Source: Candidatus Zixiibacteriota bacterium
GTDB taxonomy: Bacteria > Zixibacteria > MSB-5A5 > GN15 > FEB-12
Direction of reading: 5' to 3'
Assembly (NCBI GenBank): GCA_029860345.1
Contig: JAOUBJ010000012.1
Coordinates: 93,690-157,689, forward strand
DNA: 64,000 nucleotides
Program-made: the position numbers and the translations under genes
Shown: piece by piece, positions 53,766-61,866 of the stretch
How the letters are laid out: every line of letters starts with the position of its first letter
Numbering within the stretch: the first letter of the stretch is position 1
Notes under the pieces: model-generated
What the model was told of the DNA's origin: nothing
Databases searched by the model: none
What the model saw: only the letters and a program-made list of their open reading frames with translations

Positions 53766-56700
53766 ATGGAAACCTTATTCGACTATATCAGCAGCTTGTC
53801 GCTGGACTCAGCTCACCTGGCCTTGAATATGGTATGGCTGGGGCTGGCCCTCACTGTCGTGGTTGGTCTGGTGTGGCGATTTGCTCGACCGAACGAAGCG
53901 GGCATCCGTTACGCCGCATGGTGGTCGGTGTTGACTATCGTGATTGCCCTGCCCTTTTTGGTGAACGGCACGGCCGGTCAAATCTTCAACGGCGAGGCAT
54001 CGGTAGAAGAGATCAGCAGCGCGCCGATCGAGCCACATCAAAGACCGGCACAGGCTGCGACAGGAGCTTCGATTGGGCAGACAAGTAAACCCGACCGCTC
54101 CCGGACAATGACAGACCGACCGCAAGAACAGACTGCGCTGAGGTCCAAGACGACAGTTGAACCCAACCGCACGAATCGTGCCCAGGTTATGGGTTCGGTC
54201 GAGACCAAGTCCGAATCCGAGCTATCGGTAGGTTCGGTACTGTTGGGTCTGTTGCCGATGACTCTCTTTTTGACCTGGTTTGGTATCTCGGGTTTGCTGC
54301 TGATGCGCTTGCTGTCGTCTCACCGACGCATGGTGAGCATCAAACGGTCGAGTCGTCCTTTGGATCTCAGCTACTGGCCTCAGTTGGCCGTACTACTGAA
54401 AAACGAGACCGGTGAGCGCGCGGTAAGCATCCGATGCTCAGCCGAAATCGACCTGCCGGTGGCTGCTGGGCTGGGCCATCCGGTTATCCTGATGCCCGAT
54501 CACCTCATCGATGAGCTGACTCAACCGGAATTCGAAGCGATTGTTCGGCATGAACTGGCCCACATAAGACGCTGGGATGACTGGACCAAATTGGCCCAGA
54601 AGGTTCTTGAAGCGATTGCGTTTTTTCATCCTGCTGTGCGTTGGATCGGCCGTCAGTTGGACCTGGAGCGCGAAATGGCCTGTGATGAACTGGTGGTGCA
54701 ACAGACCGGCGACCCCACGGCCTATGCTCAATGTCTCACCAGATTGGCTCAGTTGACAAATGGATCGACCACGTCGTTGGTCCCCGGCGCGCTCAACGGC
54801 CGCAAACAGATTTTCAAACGGATCGGCAGCCTGCTCAACAGATCGGGCCACCACCGCAAGTATAGTCGAATCCGCATCACCGCCTTCATAGTTTCTGTCC
54901 TGGCCGCATTGTTCCTAATGGTGCAGGCGGCGCCGGTCATCGCGGTGCCGGGCAGAGCTGTCACGCTCGATGAACTCAGCCAAACAGTTCGGGCTTTGAT
55001 GCCCGAGGCTGAGGCAGAAGCAGAAGCAAAGCCCGTGGTCGAAGAGGCCCAGGCGGAGACCGCTGAACAGTCACTGGGAATCGCCTACATTCAATTTGGT
55101 GCCCAGCCGCTGATGTTGGCTTCGCTTGATGAGCAATCCGAAGACACAGGTGAGAGCGAAAGCAAAGACCGTGCAGAGACGAATCGGTCCGACACCGAGG
55201 AGAAAGACACCTATGTACGGGTGGTGAACTGGTCGAACAAGATGTTCGATATGCCGATATCCGGTGTCATTCACGGCGAAAAGGGAAAGCCGTCAACCGT
55301 GGTGTGGACAAGCGATGACCGGAAGAGCCGTGTAGCTTTGCAGGGTAAAGTGCGTTTTGATTCTGAGAATCGGGCCATCAGGAGCATCCCCAAAGGTGGT
55401 TTCGTTGCTATCAGGTGGTTGGACGATGACTCCGAAACGGACTGGTGGGAGCTTGACATCACTCGGGGCAAAGGCGGCAAGCCGAGCCTACAGTATTATC
55501 ACAACGGGCGCCCCATTGAGGAGGACAATGGCATTCGCAAGTGGAAGCGCTGGGTCCTCAGACAAGCTATCCCCACTCTTCGCAGCCTGACCGGTGGAGG
55601 CTCGCACGATCACGTCCCGCCGGTACCACCTGCTCCGAGCTCTTCGAGTTCATCCCGCTCTTCCAGTTCATCCAGTTCTTCCAGTTCATCCCACTCCTCC
55701 AGTTCTTCAAGCTCGTCCAGCCGCTCGGATCGATCCGTCGGCTATGTCTACACGCCGGGCGACGACGGGTCCGTGCCTCAGGTGGTAGGTCTCGGTTCGG
55801 GGGATGCTTCGGGATACGTGATCGCCGACGGCGATGGCGAAACCGGCGGTGTGGAAGTGACGCCTTTGAACTTCAGTGATTACGGCGCTTATGTTTATGG
55901 CGTATCCGATGATTCCGAACCCAAGGTGTATGCCGCCTCAGGCAGCAAGCGCCGCGGTGATCGTGGTCTGGTAGGCCAGGCATGGGACTGGGCAGGTGAT
56001 GCTTTTGATGAATTAAGCCGCGGCACCAGCCACATAATCGACGAGGATCATCATCAGATTCGGTGGAACGATGGTCGCTCCCGGATACTGGTGGAGTTGG
56101 ACGGCGAGATCGAATTCACCGATGATGATCGCGGTATCAAGAGTATCTCTCGTCGCGGTTACATCGCTATTCTGGAGAAGCGTGGTTCCAAACGGCGTGA
56201 GATTGAAATCGAGCCAAACGCCGACGGCAGCCTGGACTACATCTACGAACTGAACGGGCGGGACCACGATTTCGATACCGATGCCAAGGAATGGCTGGCT
56301 GAGATTATTTTGGAAATCATCAGAAACTCGGCCGTCGGTGCCACCGAGCGGGTGCAACGATATTATGCCGAAGGTGGCGTGGATGGTGTCTTTGAAGAGA
56401 TGCTCGACATTGAGAGTGACTATGTACGAGGCATCTACTTTCAGGAACTGGCTGCTATCGACGGTCTGACCGAACGAGAGTACGGTCAGATTATAACCGA
56501 GGCGGGCGATCAGATGGATTCCGATTATGAAAAAGCGGAGTTCCTTATCAGCCTGGTTGACCAACTCAAAGAGAACCCGGCCCTGAAGATGCTGTTTGTC
56601 GATGCCGTTGGAACTATCGACTCCGACTATGAAAAGCGCCGGATACTCTCTGAACTGACTTTCGGCGAAGAGGCCGACCCCGAACTGATTATGACGGTTC

Positions 56701-57722
56701 TGGCCGTGGCCGACGAGATCGACTCCGATTACGAAAAAGCGGAACTGATGATCGAATTGGCGCCGGTGGTAACATCGGATTCGGTCCTCCTTAGGTCTTA
56801 CGTGGACGCGGTGGAGTCTATCGACTCCGACTACGAAACACGCCGGGTGCTGTCTGAACTGGCTTTTGACGATGATGTCGACGAAGAGGTCGTTCTGGTA
56901 GTGCTGCGTATCGCCCGCATGATGGACTCAGATTATGAGAAGGCGGAGTTGTTGATAGAAATGGCGCCATATTCCAGCCAATATGCACTGGCTCGTGACG
57001 CCTATGTAAGCGCTATCCGAAACACGGACTCCGACTACGAAACGCGCCGCATCATTTCAGCTTTGAGCAACAAACGGGATCTCGACAGCGAAGCGGTCGA
57101 GGACCTGCTGCACATGGCTGAGGAGATGGATTCGGACTATGAAAAAGCTGAACTTTTGATCGAGCTGTCCGAACTGTGCGAGGATGACGCCGAGTTGTTG
57201 GCCACAATGATGCAGTCGGCGGCTACTCTGGACAGCGACTACGAGTCCCGTCGTGTTCTCTCATCGCTGAGACTGGACTGTGAATCGCAGCCGGATTTGA
57301 CTGAGGGGATGCTTGAAATTGTCGAAGGGCTTGACTCCGATTATGAAACCGCTGAAGTGCTCCTGGACCTGGCCGAGTGTGCCGCCATCCACGAGAAGTT
57401 TCGCGACTCGTATCTGAGAGCGGCTGACAATCTCGACAGCGATTACGAGCGCAAGAGAGTGTTGACGGAGCTGATCGATGAATCTGATGAGCCGGACTCG
57501 GCCATGATTGTCGGTGTGCTGGTCGTTATTGAAGATATGGAATCCGACTTTGAGAAAGTTGAACTGCTCACCGAGTTGGCGCCGTACTGTCGCGGCAACG
57601 ACTTTCTCGAAGAAGCTTACACCGATGTCGTCGAGACCATGGATTCAGATTTTGAGATCGACCGCGCTTACAGCCGGTTGTACCGTCGCCACGGACGCTC
57701 GGGAAGCGACCGGAGCAATTAG
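53766..57722 (+). CDS. BlaR1-like M56 metallopeptidase sensor with DSDYE repeats
   Basis: A 1318-residue membrane protein, far longer than BlaR1 (about 600). The N-terminal M56 region (about 1-395) has several helices, the zinc motif FEAIVRHELAHIRRWDDW (HExxH) and CDELVV, ending with a helix ITAFIVSVLAALFLM. No penicillin-binding transpeptidase domain is present. Instead it has a domain at about 482-608 and a second copy at about 752-857 that share SRVALQGKVRF/SRILVELDGEIEF, IRSI/IKSI and an alternating beta pattern. A Ser-rich linker (about 622-657) lies between them. At about 877-1310 come 12-13 helical repeats of 36-39 residues carrying DSDYE, alternating EKAELLIELA and ETRRVLSEL types. 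It likely cleaves the adjacent BlaI-type repressor on an unknown signal. Confidence 0.85.
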   Translation: METLFDYISSLSLDSAHLALNMVWLGLALTVVVGLVWRFARPNEAGIRYAAWWSVLTIVIALPFLVNGTAGQIFNGEASVEEISSAPIEPHQRPAQAATGASIGQTSKPDRSRTMTDRPQEQTALRSKTTVEPNRTNRAQVMGSVETKSESELSVGSVLLGLLPMTLFLTWFGISGLLLMRLLSSHRRMVSIKRSSRPLDLSYWPQLAVLLKNETGERAVSIRCSAEIDLPVAAGLGHPVILMPDHLIDELTQPEFEAIVRHELAHIRRWDDWTKLAQKVLEAIAFFHPAVRWIGRQLDLEREMACDELVVQQTGDPTAYAQCLTRLAQLTNGSTTSLVPGALNGRKQIFKRIGSLLNRSGHHRKYSRIRITAFIVSVLAALFLMVQAAPVIAVPGRAVTLDELSQTVRALMPEAEAEAEAKPVVEEAQAETAEQSLGIAYIQFGAQPLMLASLDEQSEDTGESESKDRAETNRSDTEEKDTYVRVVNWSNKMFDMPISGVIHGEKGKPSTVVWTSDDRKSRVALQGKVRFDSENRAIRSIPKGGFVAIRWLDDDSETDWWELDITRGKGGKPSLQYYHNGRPIEEDNGIRKWKRWVLRQAIPTLRSLTGGGSHDHVPPVPPAPSSSSSSRSSSSSSSSSSSHSSSSSSSSSRSDRSVGYVYTPGDDGSVPQVVGLGSGDASGYVIADGDGETGGVEVTPLNFSDYGAYVYGVSDDSEPKVYAASGSKRRGDRGLVGQAWDWAGDAFDELSRGTSHIIDEDHHQIRWNDGRSRILVELDGEIEFTDDDRGIKSISRRGYIAILEKRGSKRREIEIEPNADGSLDYIYELNGRDHDFDTDAKEWLAEIILEIIRNSAVGATERVQRYYAEGGVDGVFEEMLDIESDYVRGIYFQELAAIDGLTEREYGQIITEAGDQMDSDYEKAEFLISLVDQLKENPALKMLFVDAVGTIDSDYEKRRILSELTFGEEADPELIMTVLAVADEIDSDYEKAELMIELAPVVTSDSVLLRSYVDAVESIDSDYETRRVLSELAFDDDVDEEVVLVVLRIARMMDSDYEKAELLIEMAPYSSQYALARDAYVSAIRNTDSDYETRRIISALSNKRDLDSEAVEDLLHMAEEMDSDYEKAELLIELSELCEDDAELLATMMQSAATLDSDYESRRVLSSLRLDCESQPDLTEGMLEIVEGLDSDYETAEVLLDLAECAAIHEKFRDSYLRAADNLDSDYERKRVLTELIDESDEPDSAMIVGVLVVIEDMESDFEKVELLTELAPYCRGNDFLEEAYTDVVETMDSDFEIDRAYSRLYRRHGRSGSDRSN

Positions 57723-57775
57723 CACGGTCAAGCCGTGAGTGACACGGTCAAGCCGTGAGTCACACGGTCAAGCCG
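57723..57775. repeat. 20-bp tandem repeat of small hairpins
   Basis: CACGGTCAAGCCGTGAGTGA occurs twice in full (57723-57742, 57743-57762, one mismatch) and once partly (57763-57775). Each unit is a CACGG-tcaag-CCGTG hairpin. It starts directly after the BlaR1-like stop codon. Confidence 0.65.
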
Positions 57776-58120
57776 CCCATAAATGGGTAATTTGCGCTTC
57801 GCGCTGCGTCACATTACTTGTGGTGGTCGAGTCTTCAGACTCGGCCACTTTCTTTTGCGAACATAATCCCGCCGAGTCTGAAGACTCAGCGGGACCTACC
57901 CATCTTACACCGTGAGGCACGAGGACGTACACTACGGCAAACAAATACAGATGGATTCCCGCCTTCGCGGGAATGACAGGGGGGCGCGGGAATGACACCC
58001 CGCGCCACGCGGGGTTTTTTGCGCTTCACGCGCGTTGAACCGCCGCTTCTCGTCATTGCCAGGAGGGAACGCTGTGACCGACGCGGCAATCTCATACTGC
58101 GAACAAACCGAACTCCGAAG
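57776..58120. repeat. Mosaic repeat region before the FAD-domain gene
   Basis: About 345 bp with no gene. Modules: CCCATAAATGGG (about 57776), GCGCTTCGCGC (about 57793), GTCGAGTCTTCAGACTCGGC (about 57826-57845), CGCCGAGTCTGAAGACTCAG (about 57872), ATTCCCGCCTTCGCGGGAAT (about 57955) and GCGGGAATGACACCCCGC (about 57985-58003). They recur in other intergenic regions of the window. Confidence 0.55.
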
Positions 58121-58148
58121 TTGACAACTGGGCAGACTTTCCTATTTT
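58121..58148 (+). promoter_or_regulatory. Promoter with -10 next to the start codon (FAD gene)
   Basis: TTGACA (58121-58126), 16-nt spacer, TATTTT (58143-58148), then six nucleotides and ATG at 58155. There is no ribosome site, so transcription would start at or next to the ATG (leaderless mRNA). Confidence 0.6.
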
Positions 58149-58154
58149 GCCGCC

Positions 58155-58907
58155 ATGACAGAGTTGCGCGAATTTGTGTCCATAGCACAATCCGAGTTTG
58201 ATTACGACAGGCTGACCTGGCAGAAACAGATACCTACCTTTCATCCTGAGACGGCTCAAGAAGCCGCTCGGTTCATGGCCCTGGCCAATCAGCATCGGCA
58301 ACGACTGTTCATCGTCGGTTTCAGCAACATCATCACGCCGGAGGGACCGTCTTTTGATGAGTTCGTCGCCATCAAGAGTGACCGCCTGAACAATCTGATC
58401 GAGATAAACGGAAAGGATTTGTTCGTCACGGTCGGGAGCGGATACCCGTTGCGCGAAATCAACCGCCATTTGACGGAGCACAATCTTTTCGTGCCCCATT
58501 CGGACCTGCCGTATGTCGGCTCGGTCGGTGGTGCGCTGGCCGTGGGGTTAACGGCTGAGATGCATGGACACGAGGTGCCGCTGAGTCGTTATTTTCTGAA
58601 AGCCGAAATCGTAACTCCGGAAGGCGAGATCATTACGCCCGGATCAGTCTGTTTCAAGTCGGTCTCGGGATATGACATCGTGAAAATCTACTCTGGCTCA
58701 TGGGGACTGCTGGGGTTTATTGTCAGTGCGTCGCTTCGGGTAATGCCGGATACAGGCCGTGAAGATTATGCCACCATGCAACAGAATTCGGTGGACCGGG
58801 CCGGTCTGATCAAGGACCTTGATGAGAGCAATACTGATCCGGATGCGATCTACTCACGGAAGATCAAAACCAAGTTTGATCCCAACAACGTCCTGCCGTT
58901 GGTTTGA
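58155..58907 (+). CDS. Short FAD-binding PCMH-domain protein (GlcD/GlcE-like)
   Basis: A 250-residue protein with the FAD-binding fold of glycolate-oxidase-type enzymes: QEAARFMALANQH, DRLNNLIEINGKDLFVTVGSGYPLREINRHL, the FAD loop PYVGSVGGALAVGL, and GEIITPGSVCFKSVSGYDIVKIYSGSWGLLGFI. It ends with KTKFDPNNVLPLV, the C-terminal motif (KFDPxxxLNPG) of this family. The usual substrate domain of about 150-200 residues between these is missing, so this is either a minimal family member or a product of an old internal deletion. It has an apparently leaderless start. Confidence 0.75.
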   Translation: MTELREFVSIAQSEFDYDRLTWQKQIPTFHPETAQEAARFMALANQHRQRLFIVGFSNIITPEGPSFDEFVAIKSDRLNNLIEINGKDLFVTVGSGYPLREINRHLTEHNLFVPHSDLPYVGSVGGALAVGLTAEMHGHEVPLSRYFLKAEIVTPEGEIITPGSVCFKSVSGYDIVKIYSGSWGLLGFIVSASLRVMPDTGREDYATMQQNSVDRAGLIKDLDESNTDPDAIYSRKIKTKFDPNNVLPLV

Positions 58908-59016
58908 TTTTATCGCGCTCACCTTTCGCGACGGGAAACTCGCCGGCCTCAAACTTGTTGATAAAGACAGACACCGACGCAAGGCCAGTACACACGATAA
59001 CGGCAAGGAGTGAGTC

Positions 59017-59397
59017 GTGACAAATGCTAATCCAAACTCAACCGTAGCGGTTCTCGGCGCCTCGACCAACGAGGAACGGTTTTCATTCAAAGCGGTCAGG
59101 ATGCTGAAGGAATACGGCCACAATCCTATCCCGGTTCATCCGGCCGGCCATGTAGTCGACGGCATCACGGCGGTCAAAGTGCTCACGGAGGCCGGCGATG
59201 GGATCGACACTCTGACCATCTATGTGAACGCGAAGATATCAGGCGGCGAGTTCGATAATATTCTGAATCTCAAGCCACGCCGTGTCGTGTTCAATCCGGG
59301 GGCTGAGAATCCGGAACTGGCCGACAAGTTGCGAGATGCCGGTTTTGAAGTGGTCGAGGCATGCACCCTGGTGATGCTGCAAAGCGGGCAGTTCTGA
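59017..59397 (+). CDS. CoA-binding domain protein (YccU-like)
   Basis: A 126-residue Rossmann protein; GTG start with AAGGAG 7 nt upstream. TVAVLGASTNEERFSFKAVRMLKEYGHNPIPVHP is the nucleotide-binding start, then IDTLTIYVNA, RVVFNPGAENPEL and VVEACTLVMLQSGQF. This is the CoA_binding_2/YccU family, for which CoA binding is known but the role is not. It lies 110 bp after the FAD gene on the same strand. Confidence 0.9.
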   Translation: MTNANPNSTVAVLGASTNEERFSFKAVRMLKEYGHNPIPVHPAGHVVDGITAVKVLTEAGDGIDTLTIYVNAKISGGEFDNILNLKPRRVVFNPGAENPELADKLRDAGFEVVEACTLVMLQSGQF

Positions 59398-59429
59398 ATC
59401 CGATCCCAGTCGATCCTACGTCGGATCAA

Positions 59430-60281
59430 TCACAATCGCTGGCAGCGCGGGCAGTAGTGGGCCGAGCGTGAACCGATTTTTTCACGTACGATCCTGCCAC
59501 CGCAACGTCCGCACGGCCGGCCTTCGTTATTGTAGGCGCGCAGATACTTCTGGAACGACCCGCTGGAGCCGTTGACACCGACATAACTGTCGACCGAACT
59601 GCCCATCAGCCGAATTGCTTTGGCCAGCAAGCGTTGAATATGACCATGTAGTTCGATCAGTTTTTTCGGCGACGGTGAGTTGGTCATCCGTCTGGGATGG
59701 ATACGAGCGTGATACAAAGATTCGTCGGCATAGATGTTGCCCAGACCGGCGATGAATGTCTGATCCAGCAACGCCGGTTTGAACATGCGCGGACGACGCT
59801 TGCAGAGCTTAACGAAATCATCCGAGGTAATCTCTGACGGTTCCGGTCCCAGCTTGGCCAGACCGGGTTGTTGGTCCAGTTCGTCACTTGGGAACAGTCG
59901 CAAGCGACCAAACCGTCGGTAGTCGTTAAAACGAAGATGACATCCGTTGTCACCGCCCTTGGTCGACTTGAAATCAATCAGCACCAAGTCATGTTTGTGT
60001 ACCGGATGGGTGTGCGGCAGATAGAAAAAATGGCCGGTCATTTTGAGATGCACCCACAGCGTGAGTTCGCCTGAAAGATGCATCAGAATGTTCTTACCGC
60101 GCCGTGTAATGCTCTGGATTTTTCGTCCGGCGAGCAACGATGCGAAAGTCTTCGGGGCCAGCGTGCGGCTCACGACGATTGACGCGGGCGGTGCCTGAAC
60201 ATGCACTCGTGTGATTGTCTTGTCCAGGATCGTTTCGCGCAATCCTCGGACGACAGTTTCTACTTCCGGCAGTTCCGGCAT
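59430..60281 (-). CDS. mutM: Formamidopyrimidine-DNA glycosylase
   Basis: A 283-residue repair glycosylase that removes oxidised purines. N-terminus PELPEVETVVRGL, where Pro1 after Met removal is the catalytic amine and Glu2 is adjacent. Then the beta-sandwich, the helix-two-turn-helix AGLGNIYADESLYHARIHP, and the C-terminal zinc finger GRPCGRCGGRIV...YCPRCQRL with four cysteines. AGGAGT precedes the ATG at 60281. The gene faces the CoA-binding gene and sits between it and a repeat region. Confidence 0.96.
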   Translation of the reverse strand: MPELPEVETVVRGLRETILDKTITRVHVQAPPASIVVSRTLAPKTFASLLAGRKIQSITRRGKNILMHLSGELTLWVHLKMTGHFFYLPHTHPVHKHDLVLIDFKSTKGGDNGCHLRFNDYRRFGRLRLFPSDELDQQPGLAKLGPEPSEITSDDFVKLCKRRPRMFKPALLDQTFIAGLGNIYADESLYHARIHPRRMTNSPSPKKLIELHGHIQRLLAKAIRLMGSSVDSYVGVNGSSGSFQKYLRAYNNEGRPCGRCGGRIVREKIGSRSAHYCPRCQRL

Positions 60282-60755
60282 AGGACTCCTATGATTGCCT
60301 ATTTTAACGTTACCGTCAAATCAACTCTGGTAGGTCAGGAGCCTTGTGCTCCTGACACAAATGGCGGGTTCACGCCGCGGCGCGCAGGCGCAGACTGACC
60401 CGCCCTACTCTTCCATAGTTACGGCCAAACTAAGGCAGTAACGCAAAAACGGCAAGTCTTGTAGGGCAGGTTTGTCTGAAAGAGCAGATGGATGCCGGAT
60501 CACGGTCCGGCATGACAGAGGAAGAGAAGACTGGATTTTCGCCTTCGCCGGAATGACACCCATAAATGGGTTTCTTGACCTTCGCGTATGAGTGCACCCT
60601 ATGGCGGCGCTCTGATTACATGGAAATGAGCTTGCCGCGCCTTTCCGCCCCGCCTGCGGCGGGGGTCGCTAGCGATGATGGAACAGCCGCGCCCGGCGCG
60701 ACAAGAGAAGACTGGATTTTCGCCTTCGCCGGAATGACAGAAGGGGCCTTTCCGG
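60282..60755. repeat. Mosaic repeat region between mutM and pgsA
   Basis: About 475 bp. Modules: TCAGGAGCCTTGTGCTCCTGA (60336-60356), the 46-bp element at 60363-60408 shared with 30434-30479, CGCCTTCGCCGGAATGAC copies (about 60540 and 60720), CCCATAAATGGG (about 60560) and GCCCCGCCTGCGGCGGGGG (about 60646-60666). No gene. Confidence 0.55.
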
Positions 60756-60784
60756 TTGACAGTGGGAGAGGCCCGGCCTAAATT
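60756..60784 (+). promoter_or_regulatory. pgsA promoter close to the start codon
   Basis: Consensus TTGACA (60756-60761), 17-nt spacer, TAAATT (60779-60784). The ATG at 60794 is only 9 nt further, with no ribosome site, so the mRNA may be leaderless. Confidence 0.6.
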
Positions 60785-60793
60785 AGCGGTCTC

Positions 60794-61381
60794 ATGAATA
60801 TGCCGAACAAACTCACCCTGCTGCGGATCATAATTGCGCCGATCTTCATGTACTTTTTCCTGATCGACAGCTTCTGGATGCGCATGACCGGCCTGGTGCT
60901 GTTTGTAATCGCCGCCCTGACCGATTTGGCCGACGGACACTACGCCCGCAAATACGGTATTGTTACCGGCTTTGGTCGATTCATGGACCCCTTAGCCGAC
61001 AAGATACTGGTCTCGTGCGCGCTGGTTTCGTTTATCGCCCTCAAATATGTTTCACCGTTGCCGGTGATGTTGATTATTGGACGCGAGTTCGCCATAACCG
61101 GCCTGCGACTGTTGGCTGCATACTCGGGCGTGGTGATACCACCCACCTGGTGGGCGAAAGTGAAGACGTTTTTGCAACTGACCGTGGTCGGACTGTTAAT
61201 CGGTTACATCAGCCTGATAACATCGCTCGTACATTTTGAAAGCAGCGCCCTTTCCATGTTTGAATTCGATCACTATTTTTATTTCAATCTCTTGCTCTGG
61301 GCGGCGGCCGTGATTACTGTGTGGACCGGTATCGACTACATTGTAAAATACTTCTCCATGATCAAGTCGGTGCTGAAATAG
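60794..61381 (+). CDS. pgsA: CDP-diacylglycerol-glycerol-3-phosphate 3-phosphatidyltransferase
   Basis: A 195-residue membrane enzyme of the CDP-alcohol phosphatidyltransferase family. N-terminal MNMPNKLTLLRIIIAPIFMYFF is typical of PgsA. The catalytic motif is LTDLADGHYARKYGIVTGFGRFMDPLADKIL. It differs at one site from the usual DG-x2-AR-x8-G-x3-D-x3-D: family members normally have TDxxDG, here TDLADG. Several helices follow. It makes phosphatidylglycerophosphate. pgpA follows by 7 bp, so the next step of the pathway is in the same operon. Confidence 0.93.
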   Translation: MNMPNKLTLLRIIIAPIFMYFFLIDSFWMRMTGLVLFVIAALTDLADGHYARKYGIVTGFGRFMDPLADKILVSCALVSFIALKYVSPLPVMLIIGREFAITGLRLLAAYSGVVIPPTWWAKVKTFLQLTVVGLLIGYISLITSLVHFESSALSMFEFDHYFYFNLLLWAAAVITVWTGIDYIVKYFSMIKSVLK

Positions 61382-61388
61382 GAGTATA

Positions 61389-61853
61389 ATGAAAGATCAC
61401 ATAGTCAGACTCGTCGCTACCGGATTGTACTCGGGATATGGTCGACCCTACCCCGGAACATGGGGCACCGGACCGGCCTGGCTTATCGGTTATTTTTTAA
61501 TCGGCGGCGACCAGCGGTTGTTGATCGGCGCCGTGGTCGTCTCGTTCGTGCTGTCGGTCTGGGCGGCCGGTGAGGCCGAGAAGATGTTCGGACACGATGC
61601 CCGCAAGATCGTGATTGATGAATGGGCCGGGATGTTCGTGACGTTTCTGTTTGTACCGGTTTCGTTTCAAAACTATGTGATTGCGTTTGTGATGTTCCGT
61701 GGTTTTGATGTGGTAAAGATACCACCGGCTCGCAATGCAGAAAAACTACCCGGTGGCTGGGGTGTGACGATGGATGACATCGTGGCCGGCGTACAGGCAT
61801 GCGCCGCCACTCATCTGATTATCTACGGTCTTGACAAGTTCCAAATCTTGTGA
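61389..61853 (+). CDS. pgpA: Phosphatidylglycerophosphatase A
   Basis: A 154-residue membrane phosphatase that makes phosphatidylglycerol. N-terminus LVATGLYSGYGRPYPGTWGTGPAWLIGYF, helices, and the conserved KIVIDEWAGMFVTFLFVP with the acidic site residues, then FDVVKIPPARNAEKLPGGWGVTMDDIVAGV. GGAGTATA is placed 5 nt before the ATG. It follows pgsA by 7 bp and overlaps the promoter region of cinA at its 3' end. Confidence 0.95.
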   Translation: MKDHIVRLVATGLYSGYGRPYPGTWGTGPAWLIGYFLIGGDQRLLIGAVVVSFVLSVWAAGEAEKMFGHDARKIVIDEWAGMFVTFLFVPVSFQNYVIAFVMFRGFDVVKIPPARNAEKLPGGWGVTMDDIVAGVQACAATHLIIYGLDKFQIL

Positions 61854-61860
61854 GTATTGT
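61831..61860 (+). promoter_or_regulatory. Internal promoter of cinA within the pgpA 3' end
   Basis: Consensus TTGACA (61831-61836), 18-nt spacer, TATTGT (61855-61860), then six nucleotides to the cinA ATG at 61867. It could give a leaderless cinA transcript besides read-through from pgsA-pgpA. Confidence 0.5.
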
Positions 61861-61866
61861 GTTTCG

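Noticed and set aside
55630..55735. Ser-rich segment as a frameshift or sequencing error
   Set aside because: The frame is open on both sides with good domains before and after, and Ser codons vary, so it reads as a real linker.
57723..57775. Possible CRISPR array (short regular repeats)
   Set aside because: Units are contiguous with no spacers, only two and a half copies, and no cas genes are near.
58905..59016. Frame continuing after the FAD gene (FIALTFRDGKLAGLKL...)
   Set aside because: It is in another frame, has no start or ribosome site of its own and no recognisable family. The FAD gene already ends at its normal family motif.
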